A stretch of 64,000 bases of DNA from DATLXU01 sp035575515. GTDB taxonomy: Bacteria > Acidobacteriota > Blastocatellia > UBA7656. A program made the translations under genes and the position numbers. The notes beneath the pieces were generated by a model. That model saw only the letters and a program-made list of their open reading frames with translations, did not search any database and was not told the DNA's origin. This document shows positions 34,559 through 42,497 of this stretch, in pieces. Each line of letters opens with the position of its first letter. The stretch's first letter is position 1. The stretch is taken from the NCBI GenBank assembly GCA_035575515.1, contig DATLXU010000017.1, forward strand, positions 34,247 through 98,246, in the 5' to 3' direction.

Positions 34559-36313
34559 GTGAGCAAAACACCTTTTACAGTTGTAACAACCGAAGCGGCC
34601 TTGAAAGCGGCTCTGGGAGCCATTTCCAGCCATCCAGTCATTGGCGTTGATACCGAAACAACAGGTCTTGATCCTTTCCGCAGCCGCGTGCGGCTTCTTC
34701 AAATCGCCACGCCTGAGCATGCATTCGTCTTCGATCTCTTTGAAATCGCCGCGCTCGATAATCCAGAACTTCGCCGTCTGCTCTCAGAAACTGAGCCGCT
34801 CAAGGTGTTTCACAACGCGAAGTTCGATTTGAAGATGCTGCTTTATCATTTCAATCTGGAAGTGCGCGGGCTGTTCGATTGTCTGCTCGCAAGCCAGTTG
34901 CTCGACGCTGGGCGCGGCGAATCTAAGCACAGCCTCGCCGCCGTCACCGATAAACATCTCGGCCAGTTTGTCGACAAGTCAATGCAGGTGAGCGACTGGT
35001 CAGGACGCTTGAGCGAGCTTCAATATGAATATGCCGCGAATGACGCTGCGCTGATGCTCCCGCTTCATACGGAGCTTGCGAGAAAACTTTCCGAGTTGAA
35101 GCTCGATGAAGCAGCCGCGCTCGAATTCAACTGCGTGCTGCCGATTGCGGCGATGGAGCTTGCCGGCATGGCCATTGACGCGGACTGCTGGCGCAGACTC
35201 GTGGCCGACGTTGAGCGCGCGCACGAAATTCTGTCGGCTGAGCTGAAGCGCGAGCTGTCGGCAGGCATTCCGCAGCTTACCCTTTTCGACGAGCCGCCCA
35301 ACATCAATTTAGACAGCCCTGCGCAGATCGTCGAAGCGCTCTCGCGCATGGGCATAAAGGTCGAAGGCACGCGAAGCTGGCAGCTTCAACCGCTCGCGAA
35401 AGATCACCCGGCAATCGCGAAGCTGTTGGAATATCGCAGCGTTCAAAAAGCGCTTTCGAGCTATGGCCTTTCGCTGCTCGACCACATTCATCCGGTCACG
35501 GGTCGTATTCACGCAGACTTCAGGCAAATCGGCGCGACCGGCGGGCGAATGAGCTGCTCGGACCCGAACCTTCAACAGGTCCCGAACACGCCTGAGTACC
35601 GTTCGTGCTTTCGCGCGCCCGCTGGCCGCAAGCTGGTCATCGCAGATTATTCGCAAATCGAATTGAGGATAATGGCCGACTGGTCGCAGGACACCGCGCT
35701 CGTAAAAGCATTGCTTTCGGGCGAAGACCTTCACCGCGTGACGGCGAGCCAGATGTTCGGCATCCCGCTCGGAGAGGTTTCAAAGGAGCAGCGCGCGGCG
35801 GCCAAGCAGCTCAATTACGGAATCATGTACGGGCTTGGCGCGCCGGGACTTGCGGCGCGAATTGATTGCTCGCCGGATGAGGCCGAAGATTTGATTCGCA
35901 GGTACTTTGCCGCCTACAGCGGAGTGGCCGTGTTCCTTCGCGAAGCCGCAGACCGCGCCGTGCGCGAGCGCGAGAGCCGCACCCGCTCAGGCCGGTTGAT
36001 CTATTTCACCTACGATTCAAGCGACCGCTCGCAGGTCGCGGCGACTCAACGGCTCGGCAAGAATTCGCCCATTCAGGGGTCGAGCGCTGACATAACGAAG
36101 CGCGCGCTCGCTTTGATTTATGATGCGCTCAAGCCGATGGATGCGAAGATAGTCAACTGCGTTCACGACGAGATTGTCGTCGAGGCGGCGGAGTCGCAGG
36201 CCGAAGCATGCGCTGCAATCGTCGAGCATGAGATGGTCGCAGCCGCGCGCGAGTTCATCCGCAGCGTGCCAGTTACGGTTGATACTATGATCGGCGATGC
36301 GTGGATTAAGTGA
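34559..36313 (+). CDS. Short family-A DNA polymerase (3'-5' exonuclease plus polymerase)
   Basis: A 584-residue PolA-type enzyme without the 5'-nuclease domain. DEDDy exonuclease: Asp31 and Glu33 (VDTETTGLD), Asp90 (HNAKFDLKM), Tyr158 and Asp162 (EYAANDAAL). Polymerase: motif A Asp363 (IADYSQIELR), motif B Arg412, Lys416, Tyr420 (RAAAKQLNYGIMYG), motif C His536-Asp537-Glu538. All catalytic residues are intact. Tyr420 aligns with Phe762 of E. coli Pol I. The start is GTG 34559 after GGAGG. A REP-like palindrome encodes residues about 14-24. It may be a second polymerase for repair alongside a full PolA elsewhere. Confidence 0.95.
   Translation: MSKTPFTVVTTEAALKAALGAISSHPVIGVDTETTGLDPFRSRVRLLQIATPEHAFVFDLFEIAALDNPELRRLLSETEPLKVFHNAKFDLKMLLYHFNLEVRGLFDCLLASQLLDAGRGESKHSLAAVTDKHLGQFVDKSMQVSDWSGRLSELQYEYAANDAALMLPLHTELARKLSELKLDEAAALEFNCVLPIAAMELAGMAIDADCWRRLVADVERAHEILSAELKRELSAGIPQLTLFDEPPNINLDSPAQIVEALSRMGIKVEGTRSWQLQPLAKDHPAIAKLLEYRSVQKALSSYGLSLLDHIHPVTGRIHADFRQIGATGGRMSCSDPNLQQVPNTPEYRSCFRAPAGRKLVIADYSQIELRIMADWSQDTALVKALLSGEDLHRVTASQMFGIPLGEVSKEQRAAAKQLNYGIMYGLGAPGLAARIDCSPDEAEDLIRRYFAAYSGVAVFLREAADRAVRERESRTRSGRLIYFTYDSSDRSQVAATQRLGKNSPIQGSSADITKRALALIYDALKPMDAKIVNCVHDEIVVEAAESQAEACAAIVEHEMVAAAREFIRSVPVTVDTMIGDAWIK
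34599..34629 (+). repeat. REP-like palindrome, copy 3, inside the polymerase coding sequence
   Basis: CCTTGAAAGCGGCTCTGGGA and onward, the same core and arms as the copies at 13346 and 31092. Here it is translated in frame as part of the segment AALKAALGAISS. Confidence 0.8.
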
Positions 36314-36383
36314 GCAGGGCTGATGTTGACGTGAGGGCTTTCAATAGGCAGGCTGAGCGGGAAGACTGAGTTGGGTTACAGTC

Positions 36384-37442
36384 TTAAGAAGACGGATAGC
36401 TTTGTAGCGAGTTGAGTTTTCTTTGCGCTTCGGCTCTCCATTTTTCATCTGAAGTCATCTTGATGAACGATTGCAAATCGTTCTTTGCTGCTTCAAGGTA
36501 GCGGGCGCGCTCCTGGTCGGCGCGAGACTTATTGAACAACATCTCATTGACGAGCGCGCGGTTGAACAGCGCCTCGCTGTAGCCGGGAGATTTTTCGAGC
36601 GCCTTGTTGAAGCTTGCGAGGGAATCTTCGTAGCGACCAAGCTGAAACTGCGCCACGCCCGTGTCGTTGAAAAGCTCCGCTGACGAAACTCCTGATGCCG
36701 CAAGCTGCGCGAGTATAGCGAGCGCGCGTTTTGCATTCTCAGGTTTATTGAAAGCGAGGTGAACGCGCGCGAGGGCCTGACGGGCAGCAGGGGGGGCAGA
36801 CTCTTTTTCAGCAGACTGCAATTTGCTCAGAGCGCGCTCAAGCTGCAGGTCATCGCTTTGGCCCTCGCCGCGCGTCACCGTATAATCCGAATAGGCGAAG
36901 CCGCCCGATATTCGCGCGGGCGTGCGGCGGCCATCCTTCATTGCAAGCGTGAGTGCTTGCATCGCCTCCTCTTCCGCAGACGGCTCTCTTGTGAGATAAA
37001 AAACCAATCCTGCGGCGATAGCGCAAACGACCAGAGCCGCCGCCGCGAGCCATGGGTATGGAAGATAAAATCCTTCTTTCGGCCTTCCAGCCTCAGGAGA
37101 CTTGCGTCGCTCGCCGCTGGCTTTGCCGGTATTAAGCTCAGCGCTTTCTATATGCGCAAGAATGCGTGCCGTTTGCTCTTTGACATCCGTCTCCGAAAGC
37201 GGAACCGCGCCCGTTTCATCAGCAGGCTCGGCGGAGGAGGTTGTAAATAACGCTATAAGCTCTCGGCAATGGTCGCAACCTGCAAAATGTTTTTCCAACC
37301 GCGCCCGCTCGCGCTTTGAAACCACTGCTTGAAGGTAGGCGAGAACGTCCGTCTCGTGCGGACAATAAGGGCTATTTCCACTATTGTCACGCTCCCGCTC
37401 GCCGCGGCCAGTTAAACGATACAGTGTGTTGCGAAAATCCAT
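36384..37442 (-). CDS. Zinc-finger (zf-HC2) membrane protein with TPR repeats
   Basis: A 352-residue protein. The N-terminal anti-sigma-like zinc finger has Cys-His-Cys-Cys ligands (YCPHETD, then HFAGCDHCRELI). One membrane helix lies around 135-152 (LAAAALVVCAIAAGLVFYL). A periplasmic half carries TPR-like repeats (AELFNDTGVAQFQLGRYEDS, ALEKSPGYSEALFNRALV). This topology is that of membrane anti-sigma factors, but no sigma gene is adjacent, so the partner is unknown. ATG 37442 lacks a clear ribosome site. Confidence 0.8.
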   Translation of the reverse strand: MDFRNTLYRLTGRGERERDNSGNSPYCPHETDVLAYLQAVVSKRERARLEKHFAGCDHCRELIALFTTSSAEPADETGAVPLSETDVKEQTARILAHIESAELNTGKASGERRKSPEAGRPKEGFYLPYPWLAAAALVVCAIAAGLVFYLTREPSAEEEAMQALTLAMKDGRRTPARISGGFAYSDYTVTRGEGQSDDLQLERALSKLQSAEKESAPPAARQALARVHLAFNKPENAKRALAILAQLAASGVSSAELFNDTGVAQFQLGRYEDSLASFNKALEKSPGYSEALFNRALVNEMLFNKSRADQERARYLEAAKNDLQSFIKMTSDEKWRAEAQRKLNSLQSYPSS

Positions 37443-37664
37443 TGCAAGTTATCTTCTCCCGCGTATTGAAGCACCAGATTAGGCTCAAATGATGACGGGG
37501 GCTAACATCAGACTTGTTGCCACCGGGTTGCGCAGCCGCTCTGCCGAAGCGGCCAGGCTTTTGAAGGGCAGATGCTTGTTTTTTCCCTTCACAACTTATA
37601 GACGGAAACCGCCCGCGAGCCGATGCAAGATTGTGCAACATAAAAATAGGGTTTCTATTCTGCA

Positions 37665-37901
37665 TTAAGCTCTATGAACTTTCTGGCGGGCGCAGGTTTT
37701 CGAGCAGAATTCCCGGCCACTTATAACGAGCGCGCTCGTTTCGGTGATGAATATGCCGCAGGTTTCGCACCTGACCATGCGCGACGAAGCGGTGCGGCGC
37801 GCAGAGTATTGTGGGCGAGACGAAGACAGCGGAGTGAGGAGCCAGCGAATGAATCGCAGTACGAGGTAGGCAATGATACAATAGAAGATAAATCTTAACA
37901 T
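37665..37901 (-). CDS. PP0621-like small zinc-ribbon membrane protein
   Basis: A 78-residue protein with an N-terminal membrane helix (FIFYCIIAYLVLRFIRWLL) and a C-terminal zinc ribbon with four Cys (RCETCGIFI, then REFCSKTC). This matches the PP0621 pattern, whose function is not established. It lies 14 nt downstream of the TPR protein gene at 37916 on the same strand, so it is likely co-transcribed. Confidence 0.75.
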   Translation of the reverse strand: MLRFIFYCIIAYLVLRFIRWLLTPLSSSRPQYSARRTASSRMVRCETCGIFITETSALVISGREFCSKTCARQKVHRA

Positions 37902-37915
37902 CCAAACAGGCCCGG

Positions 37916-38521
37916 TTAGTGCGTAGGTATTGTGACCGACTTGCCTGCCTTTGCGTCGGCGACCATCGTTTCAAGCGACGGAATCTCTTTGTTGCTCGGA
38001 TCAGTTTGCTTCAAGCGATTCAAAGCGTCCTCGGCGCTGCGCGCGTCTTTCTTCGCAGCATAAGTCTTCACAAGATAGCTGAGCGCCTCGGCGTCCTTTG
38101 GATCGGTTTCGAGAGCGCGCTTGAGCCATTTTTCGGCATCGTCGTATTTTTGCTGTTTGAAATACGTGCCGCCCGCAAAACTGGCCGCGCCCTGCAACTG
38201 AGCAAACTTCGCCGGGTCTGCTGCGTAGGCTTTTTCCAGATACTCTACCGCGCCTTCATCTCTACCAATCTGAGCGTAGGCGCTTGCGGCTTCTAATTGC
38301 GCGTCAAAGTCTTTCGGATTGTTTTTAGCATTTGCAAGTAGCTGCTGAATGTTGCCCATGGGGTTTTGACCGCCTTGCATCGCCGCTGATTGCGAAGCCG
38401 ACGACGAGCCAGCAGATGCGGCGGGCATATTGGCATTGTTGTAATTCTTTGTTAGGACGAAACTGACGAGAAAGCCGATGACGAGTCCGATGAGGGCGAT
38501 AAGATATTTGTTTCTGTCCAC
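37916..38521 (-). CDS. Membrane-anchored TPR protein
   Basis: About 201 residues: an N-terminal membrane anchor (YLIALIGLVIGFLVSFVL), a short Ala/Ser/Gln linker and TPR repeats (LEAASAYAQIGRDEGAVEYL, DDAEKWLKRALETDPKDAEA), resembling CcmI/NrfG-like interaction proteins. The start is GTG 38521 (VDRNKYL) because GGAG lies about 8 nt upstream; the earlier GTG at 38542 has no ribosome site. Immediately upstream is the 3' end of the RNase P RNA gene. Confidence 0.8.
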   Translation of the reverse strand: MDRNKYLIALIGLVIGFLVSFVLTKNYNNANMPAASAGSSSASQSAAMQGGQNPMGNIQQLLANAKNNPKDFDAQLEAASAYAQIGRDEGAVEYLEKAYAADPAKFAQLQGAASFAGGTYFKQQKYDDAEKWLKRALETDPKDAEALSYLVKTYAAKKDARSAEDALNRLKQTDPSNKEIPSLETMVADAKAGKSVTIPTH

Positions 38522-38614
38522 AATTAATCTCCGAAGCTGCACTGATTAAAAATAGCAAGAGACGAATGATTGCCGCAATCGAATCAGTCAATCATCGCCT
38601 CTGCGCGGATAATC

Positions 38615-39103
38615 TCGGAGTGGGTCTGTAAGCCGAATTCTGTTCCCGCTTTGTCGTGACGAATCGCCATAATAAAACGGGCGACGGTTATTCATCTAGG
38701 CGGCGGATTGCTCCGCTCGCTCAAGCGACCTACCCGGAGGTCGTAACGTGACGAGCACGTTTCGGACGGGCAGTCCTCATTGACGCCTCCCTATTTGGTC
38801 TTGCACCACGGAGAGTTTGCCTAGCCGCCGAATGTCACCACCGGCGCTGGTGGTCTCTTACATTAAGGGCCTCGCGGCCCACCACCGTTTCACCCATCAC
38901 CTGTGCTTCCGAGTCAGCTTGCGCCAACCCGTGAAGCCATCGGCTGGTCTGTTTTCTGTTGCACTTGTCGTCGGGTCGCCCCGCCTGGCCGTTAGCCAGT
39001 CCGTTGCCCTGCGGTGTTCGGACTTTCCTCTCGCGCCTATAATCTCAGATTTGAAATTTCAAATTTGAAATCATAGTCGCCAGCAACCGTCCAACCCACT
39101 CCA
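38615..39103 (-). ncRNA. rnpB: RNase P RNA (type A)
   Basis: On the minus strand the conserved GAGAGGAAAGTCCGAACACC core, the GGTGAAACGGTGG region and the 3' segment AGATGAATAACCGTC...ACAGAATTCGGCTTA are all present. P1 closes between GGAGTGGGT at the 5' end (39094-39102) and ACCCACTCC at the 3' end (38617-38625), which fixes both ends. At about 489 nt it is longer than the usual 350-420, partly because the P3 region holds an AT-rich palindromic repeat. It is the catalytic RNA that matures tRNA 5' ends. Confidence 0.95.
39045..39074. repeat. AT-rich palindrome inside the P3 arm of RNase P RNA
   Basis: The block GATTTGAAATTTCAAATTTG and its continuation is self-complementary and matches the repeat at 131-160. 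It lies between CGACTAT and ATAGGCG, which can close the P3 stem around it. Confidence 0.6.
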
Positions 39104-39116
39104 AAGAACCATCGAA

Positions 39117-39122
39117 ATTATA
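39117..39122 (-). promoter_or_regulatory. -10 element of the rnpB promoter
   Basis: A perfect TATAAT on the minus strand lies 14 nt before the predicted 5' end of RNase P RNA; the start would be near 39109. No convincing -35 was seen. Confidence 0.55.
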
Positions 39123-39134
39123 ACACATCGCTTC

Positions 39135-39255
39135 GTGAGGGATGAAGGATGAGGGATGAAAAGATGCGCCAACCATCAAATCGAGAAACGGTATTGAAAT
39201 TGAGCTTTGAAATCTGCCTTTCATCCTTCATCCCTCATCCTTCATCCTTTATACT
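39135..39255. repeat. Palindromic repeat of GGATGAA/TTCATCC words
   Basis: The left arm has tandem GAGGGATGAAGGATGAGG words (39138-39160). The right arm has TTCATCCTTCATCCCTCATC words (39220-39250). It lies directly upstream of the response regulator and ends 8 nt before its ATG, so the ribosome-binding region lies in the repeat. Confidence 0.65.
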
Positions 39256-39262
39256 TTCATTG

Positions 39263-39964
39263 ATGCGCATACTGGTTGTTGAAGACGAAGCCAAGATGGC
39301 CGCATTCATCAAGCGCGGGCTTGAAGAAGAAGGCTTTGCCGTCGACACCGCCGCCGACGGCTACGAAGGGTTGTTTCGCGCCGCAAACGGCAACTACGAT
39401 TTGATAATACTCGACATCACTCTGCCGATGATGGATGGGCTGGAGATATGCCAGCGGCTCAGGAACGAACGCATCTCGACGCCGATACTGCTGCTGACGG
39501 CGCGCGATACCGTAGAGATGAAAGTCAAAGGCTTAGACAGCGGCGCTGACGATTATCTTACGAAGCCCTTCGCGTTTGCGGAACTGCTCGCGCGCATCCG
39601 CGCCCTTCGCCGCCGTGACCGCGCCGAAGTGAGCCTCAAGTTGCAGGTCGCCGATCTAGTGCTAGACCCGCTCACGCGCCGGGTCACGCGCGCGGGCCAT
39701 TTGATTGAGCTTACGTCAAAAGAGTTCGCCCTGCTCGAATGCTTCATGCGCCACCCCGATCAGGTTTTGTCGCGCACGGTCCTTGCCGAAAAAGTCTGGA
39801 ACGAGACCTTCGATTCATTCACGAACGTCATTGACGTTTATGTGAATTATCTCCGCAACAAGATAGACCGCGACTTTTCGCCAAAGTTAATTCACACGGT
39901 TCGCGGCGCGGGTTACGTGCTACGTAAGCCCGAAGCGATGGGCGAAAAGAGTGAGAATCAATAG
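39263..39964 (+). CDS. OmpR-family response regulator, orphan
   Basis: A 233-residue two-component regulator. Receiver domain with phospho-acceptor Asp51 (IILDITLP), Thr79 and Lys101 (LTKPFAF), and a C-terminal winged helix (ELTSKEFALLECFMRHPDQV, TVRGAGYVLRKPE). The start is ATG 39263 because this is where the receiver fold begins; the frame upstream is repeat DNA. No histidine kinase gene is adjacent. The only kinase trace nearby is the truncated sensor fragment at 40575-40769. Confidence 0.93.
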   Translation: MRILVVEDEAKMAAFIKRGLEEEGFAVDTAADGYEGLFRAANGNYDLIILDITLPMMDGLEICQRLRNERISTPILLLTARDTVEMKVKGLDSGADDYLTKPFAFAELLARIRALRRRDRAEVSLKLQVADLVLDPLTRRVTRAGHLIELTSKEFALLECFMRHPDQVLSRTVLAEKVWNETFDSFTNVIDVYVNYLRNKIDRDFSPKLIHTVRGAGYVLRKPEAMGEKSENQ

Positions 39965-40093
39965 CCCAAGCCAGATTGGGTTATCAATGCTGGGATGACT
40001 GAATTGAATCTTAAAGCGCAATCGGCATTCCCTCCTCTGCGGCTATGACTACTCTTTTATCGGAGCAGCGGCCATTGCCAGAGCCATCGCCGC

Positions 40094-40590
40094 TCAGTTC
40101 GTCGCATTGGCAGCGTTCATAAAAGCGAGGACGCCCGCGCTCTTCACATCAGCGCCGCGCTCGATAAGCATTCTAAGCATCGCGTCATCACCGGTCTGCG
40201 CCGCTTCAGACAGCGCCGCCGCATAGCCTCTGGATTCAGGCGATTTGGCCGACAAATCAGCGCCGCGATCAATCAGCAGCTTTACGACTTCAATGTTTCC
40301 GAACCGTACCGCGATGAGCAACGGAGTTCGGCCATCATCCGAGCGCGCGTTCACATCCGCGCCGTGCTCAACGAGCAGCCGCGTCTTTTCCAGATCATCA
40401 ACCGCCCACATCAAAGCGGTCGCGCCTGCATCATTCTTGATGTTCGGGTCGGCTCCCTGCTCAAGCAGCAGCCTGACCGAATCGGCGTCGCCATAGAGCG
40501 CCGCCTGCATCAGCGGAGTCGTGCCGCCCGCGCCTCTGAGATTTCCGATCTTTTTATCTTCATTCGCCAGCTTCTTAGCAGAACCACAGG
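40094..40590 (-). pseudogene. Ankyrin-repeat protein fragment lacking its start
   Basis: Four or more ankyrin repeats are clear (GTTPLMQAALYGDADSVRLL, GRTPLLIAVRFGNIEVVKLL, LIERGADVKSA). Upstream of residue about 10 the sequence is not ankyrin-like but belongs, in another frame, to a sensor-kinase fragment (40575-40769). The native 5' end is therefore missing and a deletion junction lies near 40575-40595. Ankyrin repeats bind proteins; the target is unknown. Some product could still be made from an internal start. Confidence 0.7.
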
Positions 40591-40769
40591 TATCCGCGCG
40601 AGTCTCGCACAATTCGATTGACGTGGTTCTGTGCTAATCCATCAGCGGTGGTGTAAGTCTTGATGGGCAGGTGTTGTGCCTGGACGAAAATAGATGCAGC
40701 CATAAGCAAGCCAAGCGTAAGAAAGGCTCGCGCGAGACCGAACCCTTTGCTGAAGCCGTATGAGCGCAC
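40575..40769 (-). pseudogene. 5' remnant of a two-component sensor with Reg_prop propeller
   Basis: A signal peptide (LARAFLTLGLLMAASIFVQAQ) is followed by IKTYTTADGLAQNHVNRIV and RDSRGYLWFC, the very characteristic opening of large periplasmic-propeller hybrid histidine kinases. It stops after 64 residues, directly at the junction with the ankyrin fragment. The remaining more than 700 residues usual for the family are absent. Confidence 0.75.
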
Positions 40770-40947
40770 GAATGACTCCTCAGGCTGCTGGCATCGGCTA
40801 CAGATTTTAATTCAGAATCGTCGAATCTGTACCAATTCTTTGTAGGTATGCTCTGAGAAGGGCTGCATCGCGTTTTCAGAGCGCGTCTGAGAAGCCCCGT
40901 CAGATGACTCCGTGATTAATCTGAACTCTTGCGCTCAGAAGCTATTA

Positions 40948-40976
40948 TTGACAATGATTAGGGGCTGCGGGATAAT
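40948..40976 (+). promoter_or_regulatory. Sigma70 promoter
   Basis: TTGACA (40948-40953), a 17-nt spacer, then GATAAT (40971-40976), about 70 nt before the GTG start at 41045. Confidence 0.75.
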
Positions 40977-41044
40977 CAAGCCCTGCGAATGCAAGCCCAT
41001 TGGTCCCCGCAGAGCGATCTTCTGATAATGTGGGAGGAATTCAG

Positions 41045-42361
41045 GTGGAACATGAGCGTGAAGTTCGGCTGCGCCGACGAATAGAAGAGATAGTGCGGTC
41101 TCGCGTGAGCCTTCTTGAGCAAGACATCAGCCGCTTGCAGCGAGAGGTCAATGAATCGTTCACGCGCCTGCTCGAACAGACCGACGCGGCTGCTACGGTG
41201 ACGGAATCCGACGAAGCAATCGGGCAAATCGAGGCAGAGGTCAACGCACAGATAGATCAGGCGAGCGCGGCAAGCGTGCGGCTCGGAGCCGATATCGCGC
41301 TGCTGAGGGATTCCGTAACGGAACTTAACGAGCAGCGCACGCAGGCCGAAGTGCTCAACGCGTTGATAGCCCGCGCGGCAAACTTCGCGCCCCGCGTCGT
41401 GCTGTTTGTCGTCAAAGGACCGAACGCGCTGGCGTGGGCCGCTCGCGGAATTGAAGAGACCGGCGGGAATATTCGCGGACTTTCGATTTCGCTTCAATCG
41501 GACACGGCGCTTCGCGCGGCGACGGGCGCGAATCAGACTTTTTACGGCTCGCCCGACGAACACGCAGAAAATCAATTAATCTTCAGCCACATCGGCAACC
41601 TTCAACCTCAACGCGTGCTCGCCGTGCCGCTCAAGGTGCGAGGCAAGACCGCCGCCATTGTCTATGCAGACTCGGCAGACCATGGCGAAAACGCCATCAA
41701 CGTCGAAGCCATCGAATTGCTCGTCAATACTTCGGGCCTCGTGGTCGAGCTTGTATCGCTCAGAACAAGGGTGAGCGAATCAGCCAAACCTGCTGCAACG
41801 CAACCATCTCCAACGCAAGCCGCGCAGCAACCGAGCGAACCCGCTGCGCCTACGAGCGGCGCATTGCCGCACGTGCAAACTGCGCCATCGGGCGAATTGC
41901 ATCCTCAACCTGCAGCTTCAACCGCCGCGCATCAAGCCGCGCCACCCGCTCCGACATTCTTCAAACCGGCGACCGAACCACCCACAACAGTCGAGCCAGC
42001 CGTGAGCGCGCCGCCGCCAGTTCATCAGACACAGGAAAGCTGGAGCGCAGTTTCATCGCGCACTGCCGCGCTCGATGAAGAAGAGAAACTTCACAACGAC
42101 GCGCGCCGATTTGCTCGGCTGCTCGTGAGCGAAATAAAGCTCTACAACGAGCAGAAGGTCGCTGAAGGCCGCCGCAACGGCGATCTCTATGACCGGCTCA
42201 AAGAAGACATTGACCGCAGCCGCCAAATGTATGAGAAGCGCGTGACCCCGCAGGTCGCGGCAAAGTTCGATTACTTCTATGACGAGTTGGTCAACACTTT
42301 GGCCGAAGGCGACCCGTCGAAGCTCGGCTCTGATTATCCCGGCCCGTCTGTGGCGGTCTAA
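41045..42361 (+). CDS. Coiled-coil/GAF-like protein of unknown function
   Basis: A 438-residue soluble protein. About 1-105: long coiled coil (EREVRLRRRIEEIVRSRVS). About 110-245: an alpha/beta domain with GAF-like strands (RVLAVPLKVRGKTAAIVYAD). About 250-345: a Pro/Ala/Thr-rich flexible linker. About 350-438: a conserved-looking helical domain (LHNDARRFARLLVSEIKLYN, YDRLKEDIDRSRQMYEKRV). GTG 41045 follows GGGAGGAAT. The layout suggests a scaffold or signalling protein. I do not recognise the family. A terminator follows at 42373. Confidence 0.75.
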   Translation: MEHEREVRLRRRIEEIVRSRVSLLEQDISRLQREVNESFTRLLEQTDAAATVTESDEAIGQIEAEVNAQIDQASAASVRLGADIALLRDSVTELNEQRTQAEVLNALIARAANFAPRVVLFVVKGPNALAWAARGIEETGGNIRGLSISLQSDTALRAATGANQTFYGSPDEHAENQLIFSHIGNLQPQRVLAVPLKVRGKTAAIVYADSADHGENAINVEAIELLVNTSGLVVELVSLRTRVSESAKPAATQPSPTQAAQQPSEPAAPTSGALPHVQTAPSGELHPQPAASTAAHQAAPPAPTFFKPATEPPTTVEPAVSAPPPVHQTQESWSAVSSRTAALDEEEKLHNDARRFARLLVSEIKLYNEQKVAEGRRNGDLYDRLKEDIDRSRQMYEKRVTPQVAAKFDYFYDELVNTLAEGDPSKLGSDYPGPSVAV

Positions 42362-42372
42362 TAAAAAATAAT

Positions 42373-42424
42373 CAGTGGCCTGTGGTTAGTTCTTTGCTGC
42401 AATCTGATTGCGGGCCACTGTTTC
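42373..42424 (+). terminator. Putative intrinsic terminator
   Basis: CAGTGGCC (42373-42380) pairs with GGCCACTG (42413-42420), followed by TTT. The loop is long at 32 nt. Confidence 0.5.
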
Positions 42425-42497
42425 CACTTGTTGCCGGCCAACCTTTTCAAGGATAATTCTCATCAGCCCCATGACACTTGTGCGCAGTCAGCCATAA

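Noticed and set aside
39963..39982. Terminator after the response regulator
   Set aside because: The AGCCCAA/TTGGGTT stem is short, lacks a T run and begins within the stop codon.
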